The notes below the pieces were generated by a model. The model did not search any database. It had not been told where the DNA came from and worked only from the letters and a program-made list of their open reading frames with translations. Of a stretch of 64,000 nucleotides of DNA, positions 1-10,250 are shown in pieces. The DNA is from Metopolophium dirhodum (taxonomy: Eukaryota > Arthropoda > Insecta > Hemiptera > Aphididae), in contig NC_083568.1 in NCBI RefSeq assembly GCF_019925205.1, forward strand, positions 29,076,393-29,140,392, written 5' to 3'. Each line of letters begins with the position of its first letter. Position 1 is the stretch's first letter. The position numbers and the translations under genes are program-made.

Positions 1-45
1 AGAGGGTTCTGTCACTGGACAACCTCCCTCATCATACCAGGCCAC
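1..45 (-). CDS. Partial exon at the window edge, possible FnIII-domain fragment (gene unrecognised)
   Basis: On the minus strand 45 bases are open (V-A-W-Y-D-E-G-G-C-P-V-T-E-P-S) and directly follow an AG acceptor (CACTAG, with a short T-run upstream). This segment is clearly richer in G+C than the following kilobase, as exons are here. The W..(D/E)GGCP pattern recalls a strand of fibronectin-III domains in Dscam-type cell-adhesion proteins, but 15 residues cannot establish that. The reading phase is assumed. The rest of the gene would lie beyond the left edge, and no upstream exon was recognised in the window. Confidence 0.3.
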   Translation of the reverse strand, partial: MAWYDEGGCPVTEPS

Positions 46-1410
46 CTAGTGTTATTTATAGTAAAAAAGATTTGATACATTTCATTTGAAGTCTATTATA
101 ATATGAATATGTATATCTTGGGAAAAGAACAAGTTTAGTACATATAGAGTTGTATATTTGTTAAGTAAATGGCCAAATTAAAAATATAAGTACATTGAAA
201 AACTATAAATAAAATACTAGTGGTTTAACTTATATATTATATGTTACATATTATTTTCACTGTGTCTATTCTTTTTATATTTGACATTATGCTGTAGTAT
301 TGTTCAAAATAATTGTTAATAATTTTCATTGCACATAAAATCATCTTGTACAAAATGTGTACATAAATGTGCTCTAAAAAAAATAATATTATAATAATAA
401 ATAGGGTAACATTAATTGTTTTTATATAAATAATTTTACCAAGTAGGCATATACAATTAAGTATACACATTAATTGTATCATAGTCATAGAGTGAAAGAC
501 AAAAATACATTATTTTTTTTTTATATAAAATTACATACATATAATTTATAATTAAAAAGAGTATAATTTACATGTCAATAAATATAGGTAACTATCTAGT
601 ATTTTATATTAATTTATAACAAATAATAAATCAATCTAATTAAAACATAATTTCAATAACAATTTTTTTTATCACATGTCTTATAAAAGTTTTCTTGTCT
701 GTGTATGAAACATTGATTCAATAGATAGACAATTTCTTGAGTTTATTGTAATAATTTCTATTGTTATGAAAACAAAAAAAAAATAATAATGGATACACCT
801 ATGATGAAAATTATCAATAATTATTATAAAATCTATTTACTTATAGAACTTTCTTTTTATGTTTAATTATATAGGTTTGTTCAAATTTGAATAACCTTAA
901 AATTATTATTGTATTGTATAAAATAAAAAAATATACACCTTGTAATAAATACATATTTTGAAAATGACAAAAAAAAAATTAATTATAAATAATATAGTAA
1001 GTTGTTTATACATTTAAACAAATGTTGTTTAAAATTTAGACACAAACACAAACATAATATATATATTATCAATAATGATCTACATCACTTTTTAATTTAA
1101 ATTGTATACATTTACATATACATTTGTATTATTAATTATTATAAAAACTAAAGAAAAAAATATTTTGCCTTTAAAATTTATCATAATTAAAAATAAAAAT
1201 GTAGGCAATTTGAAAATAAATTAATAGTAATTAAATATATAATATTGTTCACAGCGAACAAAAAATCTTAAATAGAAGATCACAAATTCTTCTATCAGAT
1301 AATGTTGTCCACAATGTTTTTCTCGTATTATCTGAATTACAAAAAAATAAATAAAATATAAACATTATTTAAGGTAGTACACATATAAATGGTTTTAACA
1401 CCTATTAATT

Positions 1411-1628
1411 AAGGCCGTAACTGAAAACAAATTTTGTGGAATACATTTGTTTACTTTAAACACACATCATTTTCATGATCGAAATATAAAAACTGTATCC
1501 TTGTTATTACTGATTGTTAATACAATAGTCAATAAATACTATTCACTGCCAAAGTTTTTCTATATTTAAAAAAAAATATGGCGGGGGAGTCCAGACCTCT
1601 GAACTCCTCCCCTGATAGTTACGGCTTT
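1411..1628. repeat. Candidate MITE with short inverted ends
   Basis: AAGGCCGTAACT at 1411-1422 is matched in inverted orientation by AGTTACGGCTTT at 1617-1628 (11 of 12 positions). A hairpin-forming GGGGGAGT...ACTCCTCCCC block lies just inside the right end. No clear target-site duplication was found, so the boundaries are tentative. Confidence 0.35.
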
Positions 1629-2897
1629 GATCAATTAAAGAGTAAACAGAAAGTCTGTTAAACATGAGAAAATATTTTGACCCTTAAACATACACCTAGA
1701 AGCAATAAGCATGTAATTATGATTGTAATTGTATCATTTACCTAAAAACTTAATGTCTGCATTAGACAAACTTTGGACAGTTTTGGTATGTGATATTTCT
1801 TCAATAATTCAAAACATGCGTTATATAAAGCTGTAATAATATTTTGTGCATTAAAAAAATAAAAAATCTGAACGTTCCGATAAGCTATAAAAAAAATTAT
1901 TTGGGTGTTATCATATTTTTTAAGGAATTTAAGATATCCAATTCATGTTATTTACAGCATTTTAAGCTATTAGTTCAATTACAGGCTGATTTCTAAGAAC
2001 GATTTTTCTTGAACAAATCTTTAGGTGCTTATTATACAATAATCAGGTTCAGTAGTAATCATCAAATATTTTTTTTAATAGTTAAAAATAAAGTAAATAC
2101 TCTTTTTTGTTTATTAAATAGTTCAGAGGTTCTATTTTAACTAAAACCATTCTAGTTGTGCAGACCACCAATTATGTAAGAACAACTTTGTGGCTCACTT
2201 ACCTAATATACAGGTATAAAATAAAAACACACACATATAAAACTATAGAAGAATTAATAGTATAAACGTGTATAAAATCATATAAAAATCTTTATGTTGA
2301 TGCCAATTAAAATTTGCTGACCGTTGGCTTAGACTCTCGACTAGCGTCCGCAGCCTAGTATCATATTGCTCGCAGCCAATAACTAAAACAGTTCGATATT
2401 CATTGCATGCAATTTTTATTTTATGAAAATTACATGACTAAAAATTTTTTTCATCAGCATTGAGAGATTTAAAGTACAATGTAACTATATTATATTCTAA
2501 AAACGGAATTTAAGTAAAATTAAGATATTTTAGAGAAAGATTCACACTGGGTTCTTTTGGAATTTTTATTTTTATCTTATTCAACTTTCAAATTTAATTG
2601 TAGATAGTATAATATGTTAATATGGTTATTCTAAATGAAAATTGATAAAATTATTCTAACAGAATAAGAGTACACCATGCGTCAGACAAAAATTGGTCAA
2701 GGTCTGTGAATGCCTGCCTTGCCATGAATTGCTCCCGCGTGACACCGATAACAGCTACCCAGCGAGTGACAGTGGTGGTCAAATGGATAGCCTATCATAA
2801 AGGCAGTGTAGTCTTATTTTAAATAGAGCATAGTGTCTAAATCTAGCCTATGTATCCTGTCTACATTTTAGACATTTAATAGAGAACATAGTTAATA

Positions 2898-3117
2898 GCA
2901 TGACAAAATAGATAGGTATGTCAGCAACAATACGAGATGTAGTCCGGTTAACGCAACCCACCCTTCCCAACCATAGTCATAGTTTGCCTCATTTCATTGG
3001 CCGTTAAATTACCCGGCCAACATACAGGAGCGAACCAGCTAATAGACAATTCTGACATTGGTCGGCGAACACGATGCGTATCAAAAAGTTGCTGACATAC
3101 CTATTTATTTTGTCATG
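2898..3117. mobile_element. MITE with about 28-bp terminal inverted repeats and a 7-bp target duplication
   Basis: The left end (CATGACAAAATA, then ATAGGTATGTCAGCAAC) is repeated in inverted orientation at the right end (GTTGCTGACATACCTAT, then TATTTTGTCATG) with one mismatch. GTTAATA flanks it on both sides (2891-2897 and 3118-3124), consistent with a target-site duplication. The roughly 220-bp interior is GC-richer than its surroundings and has no ORF, so the element is non-autonomous. The superfamily was not determined. Confidence 0.75.
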
Positions 3118-3197
3118 GTTAATATTAATAATTTTTTTAGTAACACCATCAAGGTTATCAATATGATAACACATATCAAACCAAGCATAATCTAGGG

Positions 3198-3508
3198 CAG
3201 TGCTTCTTAACCTGGAGGCTGTAGTTATATGACTGGGGGGGGGGGGGGGCCTTGAAATATTTATTTCATTTAAAATATTTTTGATTATTTAGTTATTATA
3301 TAACATTATAACATATACATTATAATATAACCGATCATTTATTTTCTTTACATTATAATAATTTATTTGTGTGAAATTTAGATTGTAGTACATGTAAATT
3401 TAGTATATTATTAAGAAAAAATAATTAATGATTTTGTTTAAAGGGGGGCCTTGACCGTTTTACATTAAATTTATGGGGCCCTATATCAAAGAAGGTTGAG
3501 AAGCACTG
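3198..3508. mobile_element. Non-autonomous hAT element 1 (CAGTGCTTCT ends, perfect 8-bp TSD)
   Basis: It begins CAGTGCTTCTTAACCT and ends AGGTTGAGAAGCACTG, the inverted complement with one mismatch. Both sides carry the identical octamer ATCTAGGG (3190-3197 and 3509-3516), the 8-bp duplication typical of hAT transposition. The 311-bp element holds a run of 15 G (3235-3249) and no transposase. The right-hand octamer also serves as the left duplication of the next element. Confidence 0.88.
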
Positions 3509-3516
3509 ATCTAGGG

Positions 3517-3927
3517 CAGGGGTCATCAACTGGCGGATCGCAGACACATTTTTTGTCCTAATGGATGCGTAATTATTATAAAATATATAATATAGTTTTT
3601 ACATTACTTTTTTATAATAAAATTATTTTCTGATATTGTAAGTATTGTATACACATATATTATATACGTATCTCCTTCACGGAGTGTCATGTTGAAAGCC
3701 CATAGGTGCAAAAAATAATATACGTTATAGGCACATTAGTAACATGGCTCGCGCCGCTGCGTTATCGTATGTCAAAAAACCGGTATCTAAGAATTTCCTA
3801 AGTACGTTTTATTACAATTTAGTATGATTGTTATTAATTGTTAATGTGTAAAAAACGCCACTGGGTATTTAAATGTGTTTTGGACAGTGGGAAGTTTGGT
3901 AAGGTAGAAATTAGTTGGAGACACCTG
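3517..3927. mobile_element. Non-autonomous hAT element 2, abutting element 1
   Basis: It starts CAGGGGTCATCAACT and ends AGTTGGAGACACCTG; the complement of the end, CAGGTGTCTCCAACT, matches the start at 12 of 15 positions. It is flanked by ATCTAGGG (3509-3516) and ATCTAGGA (3928-3935). It has different termini from element 1, so it belongs to a different subfamily, although both used the same target. No ORF of transposase size is present in its 411 bp. Confidence 0.78.
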
Positions 3928-5057
3928 ATCTAGGAGGTGGATCAGCCCTACTCAAAATTTGACAATGATTGAGGTCTATTTTCATCCTAATTAAAATAGT
4001 ATAATATTGGGCTCTATACAAAATAATATTCCCAAATATCAGTATCAAACATTTAGATTTGCAAATAACCATTTATACATTAATTATATTAGTTATATAC
4101 TTGCTAGTCGTATGGTGTTAAGTACAATCCTTTTGACACATGCAACAACATTCCATCATTATTCATTATTATAGCTTGATATTTGTTACGTCATCTTGGC
4201 TGCTATTATTTTAATAAAAAAATAAAATATAATTTAACTAAAATATTTAGCTGTAATTTAAAGTAATGACTGAATTACTCAACAAATTATGAAAAATTTT
4301 AATTTACCAAACATATAGTATAATCTTTATAATAAATCCCAAACTTCATGCACAGATAAGAAACAACAGTTATAACAGGTATACCATATTTTTTAATAAG
4401 ATTTCATAAGTTTTAACTTTACACTTAATTACATTTAATGTACATTTTTTTATTGTTTTATTTTTTTACTACCATAGTTTAACTTCAAATTAGTAAAATT
4501 AAAATTAATTTCAACATTTTTAAATGTTTAATTACATAATTGTTAAATTATTATTTCTGATAAAATATGTTTTACACATCAATAGGTTAACAATCAAAGA
4601 AAATTAACTAATTATTAAAGCTAATAGAAAAAAAGTATATTACAAAAATAACAGTATTATTAAATATTAAAAGTACCTAATCTATAATGTTTAAATTGAT
4701 CACTAAATATCTGTTAAGAAAAATTGAAATATAATTTATGTTATGGTCAACCATAAACTGGTTAGATTATTTTAATAAATTAAATTAAAAGGACATTGAG
4801 TCAAATGTGTTGACTCCATCTTACTAATGCATAACATAGCAAATTTTACATTCAGAAGAATCCATTACATTCTGTATTTTTAATATTAAGTGATTTGAAC
4901 TACTAAATACTATACAATTTAAAGTCAAGAATATTATTAAAAGTTCCACATAACCTTTTTTTAATATTTTAATTTTGGAGCAAGGTCAAGGTATATTCAT
5001 TATAAAATTGGTATGCTTTTGTAAGCAGAAGTCAATACATGAGGAAACGACATCCTC

Positions 5058-5150
5058 TTAAGAACAAAAGCTGTCAATATTGTATATTGAACCAAAAATA
5101 AATATTTAAATGAATATTTTACACATTATATAAATACTTAAACTTATTAC
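5058..5150 (-). other. Alternative 3' end of the NRAMP gene: retained versus spliced 80-nt intron
   Basis: After exon 5151-5227 the genomic sequence reads AG|GTAATAAG. Unspliced, the frame gives R and an immediate TAA (5147-5149). Spliced to the TTGACAG acceptor ending at 5071, the frame continues as S-F-C-S and stops at 5058-5060. Both outcomes are in frame. Vertebrate DMT1 also has alternative C-termini from 3' splicing. Which form dominates cannot be told from sequence. Confidence 0.55.
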
Positions 5151-8100
5151 CTCGGAGGAGAATAATTTGTTTGTTGATGTTGAGAAAAAGTGTTCCCGAT
5201 TTGTGGACCAATAAATCTAATAACAAACTGAAATATATTTTTTAATTAATTATTAAAATATATGAATGGTTGTCAACTAAAATATGTTGAATGTATGAAT
5301 ACTAAAATAATAATACTAACTGGATTTCTACGTAAGACACTGCAATCATCCAGCATACTGATAACGAGATGCAGTGTAAGATAAGCACACATTAATAAAT
5401 AAATTGTACTATATGTTATAACTCCAATTAATAAAGTTAAATTGTAAGTGAAATTTGTGATTGTGTGATGGATTACAAAGTATATATTTATACTAATTAT
5501 AATAGCAGACAAAATAATTGTTATTAAAATGTTTCCTCTGAAAATAAATAAACAGTTGAAAATTAAAATGATTTCCATAGTGTGTTTTCATTTAATTTAT
5601 ATTTACAATCCATTGGTGAACTCTCCCATAATTCGAGGATTACTAGTGAATGCAATTACTGGAAGTGTAGCAAATGGTAGTTGTAAGCTCATTACCGCAT
5701 TCAAAAGGTCATTCATACCAGTCAAATCATTAATATCACTAAAAAATGCCACATAAAATGTGGGCGCTATAGCAACCAGTCGAGTAAACCCAACTCTTTT
5801 CCATCGGCTCCATTGAAGATTTAAAAAGCCCTAAAATGAATGTATACTATATGTGAATATGAATATTAACATATTAATTGACACTACATACTTCCATTAC
5901 AAACTGTCCAGCATAACATCCAGTCATTGTACTACTTTGACCAGCAGCTAAAATACCAATAGCCCAAATATACATGGCACCTATGCCAAATTGACAACCA
6001 AGGAATACTCCACCTTTGTATATATCAACTTCTACTAATTCGGTATTATTCTAATAAAATTGTAATTATTAATAAATTAAATAGTAGTTAATACATATAA
6101 TATGCTTCAATTCAATTGATTTTTATCTCACTTGGAAAATATCCGAATATGTATTATTGTTCTTAGTACAAATCTCCAACTAAATACAAATAATTAAATA
6201 ATTAACATTTAGAAATAAAAATAAAATATACAACTTACCACATCACTGTTTGTCTTATTGTATAATCCATGAGCAAAAACTGATACAACACACACATTGA
6301 TCACAAATGATACAAATAAAGCAACGCTAGATTCAATGAAAAAGTAATAGTTGGCTTCTCGTAATTTGTCTTTTTTTGTTCTGTCAACTTCCCTAGACTA
6401 AATAGTAAATACAAATTTTAGATTAAAATACTCTTGATAATTTCTTCACCACATTATGAAAATAATCAAATGTAAATAAGTTTTATGGAGATTAGATTTT
6501 TATTAAGTAATATGTAAAATATGGTAAATAATGTATCAACTTAATTTTTAAAAATTACAATCAAAGACTAATATTACTAGTTTCAAATATTTTATTAATT
6601 ATGGGTCTAATACAGGGCAGTTTTTTTTTTATAAGAATTTCACAGCTTCAGAGTAAAAAATTTGTATTTGACAATTGAAATAATGAATGATTAATATTAT
6701 TGTATTTACCTTGACTAGGCCTGAATGTAAGTATAGATTATGTGGCATTATGATTGCTCCAATAATACCAACAGCCTGAAGAAGAGCAGATTCTTGACAG
6801 TTTGAACACCAAGGAGTAACCAATCCTTTAGCCATATCTTTTATATCAGGTTGAACAATTGCAAACTAAAAAGAATAATCAACTTAAATATATATATACA
6901 TCCATAATTTTAAGAGTTAGAAATAATAATTACAAAAAGACTGATGATTTTTTTAATACCTCATATCCAAATGACAATGCCATTATAACAATGAATAGAC
7001 CAAACACTAGTTCCAATTTTCGAAGTCCATACTTGTCCAGCATCAAAAAAGATAAAGTATCAATGACAGTGATCAGCACTCCTATCCAAAGTGGTATCCT
7101 AAATTAATTGTTATATTGTTTTTTGCGATTATTATACTGATTCCAAATTTAAATAAAGACCAAAAAATATATATACTATAAACTCAATGCAGGAAATTTA
7201 AATATTTTAAAATTGTTTCAAGGAAAAATTAACATTATATTCGTAACATACAATGTAAACTTATACATCGGATCACTATATCCAGGTAGTCAGAGTAAAG
7301 TAGGTACTAAAAAGTTCAGCTAGAATAATAATACAGTGTATAATAATAAATGTTAATTTAAAGTAATAGTAGAGAAGAATGTCATATAAAAAAATAAAAT
7401 CATAATTCTAATAAAATATACTCTAAATATTTCTTAAATTCTAATAGTTTGAGTATATTTTAATTTATAAAAAATGAATAGTTTTATGTATTGTTTTTGA
7501 CCATAATAATATCACAGAGTAAGCAAGGACAATTTTAAAAAAGATTTATGTGTTGTTACACCCCCAACCACAATAGATTTATTTAGTATATAGACACAGT
7601 TATTCAGAAATTGTAATGATATAAATAAAGTTTTATTCACTTATAAATAAACTGTTTAGTATTACCGCCAATACTACAATATTAAAAGTAAAATATAAGA
7701 GTGTTATGCATATATTTTTTTTGACTGATTACACAGTTTCAAATAGATCATACTACCCAAAATGAAGAAAATATATATTTGCGTTTACTTCAATTAAGAG
7801 GACGCTAATCCACATACAGGACCGTCCTTAGGATTTGCAAGGCCCAGGGCAAAAACCAATTTAACCACTTTTTTTCAAATGCAAGGTCTCCAAATGTAAG
7901 GAAAATGCGCGAGGCCTAGGGCCTGGGCCCTCCTCCCCCCCTACCCTAAGGACGGCCTGACCACATAACATAGCAAATTGTATATTCTGAATAATCTATT
8001 TAACTCTTCATAATTATTGATTAATATTGGAACAAATTGATCTATTATCAAATTTAGAAGTGAAAATATTATCTAGTGAACCTCATAGGGTTATTTTAAT

Positions 8101-9401
8101 TTTAAAGTAAGTTATGAGTATTTTAAAACTGTAAATTGTTTGTGCATTTTAAAATACTAGTAACTTGCTTTAAAATTAAAACATAAAAAAAACTGTGAGG
8201 TTCACTAGATAATATATTCACTTCTAAATTTGATAATGGGTCAATTCGCTCCAATATTAATCAGAGTTAAATAGATTATTTAAAATGTACAATTTGAACA
8301 TTATTGAATGAATGAGGTGAATTAATATTAATTTAAATAAATTAAACTTACAGAGCAATTAATTAAATTTGAAGTTATACCAGAGTAAATAATTATTTAT
8401 AATCAGTGTAGGAACATTTAGTCATTTCTGGTTGGTAATCATTGGACATCTCAAATTTGGTGCACAAAATATCTAATAGCGGTTTACCCTCTAAACAGCC
8501 TAAACATTTATATGATACAATATTACATATTAATATGATACACAAATATTAAGAGTTTGTAAGTTTAGGACTTAAAATGACGCAGGTTAGGTAATTAGAG
8601 ACACAGTCTCCTTATTTTACTAGGCTTCTAATTGCCTTTATAATAAATTTTCCCATGAACAAACTTACATTTTGTTACTCAGTAAGTAAATAGCAATTGA
8701 AGTGCCGATGACTTCTTGCATATCTGAACCAATGATAGCAACTTCCATCATAAGCCAAACAAATAGTCTTGGAGCTTTTCTGTACTGGCGATAACACATG
8801 TCAGCTAAATGAAGACCGGTAACAACACCTAAGCGAGCTGATAACCGTTGCATTACCAAACCCAAAATGGTAGCACTCATTAACACCCATAATAACTATA
8901 ATTAAATTAATTATATTTACAATTAATATAATATATTATCTAAAATAAATGTGAAAATAAACTAGGTACTATGAAATTTTTTAAATTGTACTATACCTTG
9001 TACCTGGCAGTCGTACCAGACTGTAAGTCTGATTCTATGTTGCCTGGATCAAGGTAGGCAATACTCATCAAAAATCCAGGCCCTGTAAATGCCCATAGTT
9101 TTCGAAAACTAAATCCCGTCTATAAAATAAAAAAAAAAACTCAACATACTTACAAGGCATTTTAATACCTATTGTAAAAGAAAACAAATTGTATTTCAAT
9201 GGCATACCGAGCTTGATTCAGGAATATGAACCTTTTCTTCTTGTTCGACTTTCCTTGACAAGCCTGTAGTTTCAGTCGGCCTGGGATGCGACTCATCCAT
9301 CGTGGGCTACAAAAAATACACCATATATATATATATTAGTATACATGGTCAGGGGAATCGCCCCAGGGCGTCGTTCTCACCACTAAACAGTAATCGGACA
9401 T
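5058..9401 (-). CDS. Mvl: NRAMP/SLC11 divalent metal-proton symporter (Malvolio type), 13 exons
   Basis: Integral membrane transporter of the NRAMP family, which moves Mn2+, Fe2+ and related ions with protons across plasma or endosomal membranes. Exons (minus strand): 9381-9401, 9208-9306, 8997-9119, 8669-8895, 6960-7098, 6710-6865, 6239-6397, 6132-6179, 5892-6050, 5607-5830, 5321-5537, 5151-5227, 5058-5070. All junctions are GT-AG and phase-consistent, giving 553 aa (550 if the last intron is retained). Visible landmarks: DPGN at 64-67 (TM1; D and N bind metal in the family), GSDMQEVIG near 138-145 (TM3), A240/M243-P-H (TM6 metal site), and AAGQSSTMTG starting near 359, followed by YAGQFVME. 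The TM7-8 loop carries three N-x-T sequons (N302, N316, N325), suiting an extracellular glycosylated loop. The start is M at 9401; a second in-frame ATG at 9300 would remove nine residues. The usual T before YAGQF is C here. Family length is normal. Most introns are 59-101 nt; one of 1570 nt holds MITEs. Confidence 0.95.
7817..7959. mobile_element. hAT MITE in the large NRAMP intron
   Basis: Its ends CAGGACCGTCCTTAGG and CCTAAGGACGGCCTG are near-perfect inverted complements. Flanking octamers TCCACATA (7809-7816) and ACCACATA (7960-7967) match at seven of eight positions, consistent with a hAT duplication. The 143-bp interior is GC-rich (AAGGCCCAGGGC; later CTCCTCCCCCC) and non-coding. Confidence 0.82.
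7974..8296. mobile_element. Almost fully palindromic MITE (arms about 140 bp)
   Basis: The left arm (CAAATTGTA, AATAATCTATTTAACTC, ATTATCTAGTGAACCTCA) returns in inverted order in the right arm (TGAGGTTCACTAGATAAT, GAGTTAAATAGATTATT, TACAATTTG). Only a short spacer around 8130-8150 is unpaired. RNA from this intron could fold into one long hairpin. It lies 14 bp from the hAT MITE to its left. Confidence 0.75.
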
Positions 9402-10250
9402 GGTTATTCTGTCATCGTACGGTGTTTACAAGCAAGAAAAATCAATGGAAAAATGGTCAGTGAAAATTGTAAACGAAAAAAATTACGTTCCTACACTCGG
9501 ACTCGGTTCCTAACCGAAACTCAGTAAACCGAACGACGGATAATGGTCGGAAAATAGTTTTAAAAGATTTTTTTTTTTAACGTTCGACACCGGAGAGGGG
9601 ACAAAATATGATACAACAATAAGGACCGATTACAATAATTGTAACGATTCCACTCCAACAATTATGTATTGACGAATTGTGTGACAGATAAGATAGTGAA
9701 TAAATAATAATAATAATAATAATAAGGAAAAAAAAATAATGTGTATATATATTTACTTATACTAATTAAATTCACTTTATTCCCGTCATTCGGTGACACA
9801 CCACCACTGGCACAGGTTTATAGCTATCGTAATCGTTTGTCGCACACTATCGTATTGTATCGTATGCAAAGACGTACTGTGCCGTGTGGCTTAATGCCCT
9901 CTGCACTGTGTACACTCTGTACGCCCGTGTATTGTCCGATGTCGTGATTATTATTTTTTTTTTTTCGATTTAACTCTTATTTTCCAACAATTATTATTAT
10001 TATTATTATTATCAACATTGTATTTGTGCAGTCGCAGCACTCGAGACATAACCTCTTACAGTGTGCGCGCGCACCTAACACGTGTGCGGCGCATCCACTC
10101 CCATTGATATCGCGACGACGTCGTGTATCACGGACGGTGCATACGTGTCCCCTCAGGGCCCCTCGTCGGAAAGAAATTCAATTCTCCGCTGGAGTGTCCG
10201 AGTGTTATTATTTAAATCGTTGTGCGCACGTACCATTCACTCTGATGTAG
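9402..10250 (-). promoter_or_regulatory. 5' region of the NRAMP gene (GC/CpG-rich, promoter-like)
   Basis: Directly upstream of the first coding exon. The part at 9790-10250 is conspicuously richer in G+C and CpG (GTGCGCGCGCAC, GCGACGACGTCG) than the surrounding A+T-rich DNA. Such blocks usually mark transcription starts in this kind of genome. A non-coding 5' exon may be included, but neither the start site nor a splice junction can be fixed. Short ORFs here on the plus strand look like composition artefacts. AAT-type microsatellites flank it near 9705-9725 and 9993-10011. Confidence 0.5.

Larger units (their letters stand above)
46..5057. other. Non-coding stretch rich in MITEs
   Basis: No convincing coding exon was seen on either strand between the edge exon and the 3' end of the NRAMP gene. 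It is A+T-rich and carries several miniature inverted-repeat elements, listed separately. GC-richer patches at 2310-2400 and 2670-2810 have no recognisable ends and are unassigned. The stretch nearest 5058 must hold the 3'UTR and polyadenylation site of the NRAMP transcript, but the exact site is not evident. Confidence 0.6.

Noticed and set aside
3500..3515. Iron-responsive element (CAGTG loop) in the NRAMP 3' region
   Set aside because: CAGTG words downstream on the minus strand were checked (about 1541 and 3505); neither has a paired 5-bp stem with a bulged C, and 3505 is part of a hAT end.
6629..6835. Separate short minus-strand gene
   Set aside because: It is NRAMP exon 6710-6865 read through its donor into the intron; likewise 5273-5578 and 8665-8886 are NRAMP exons with intron read-through.
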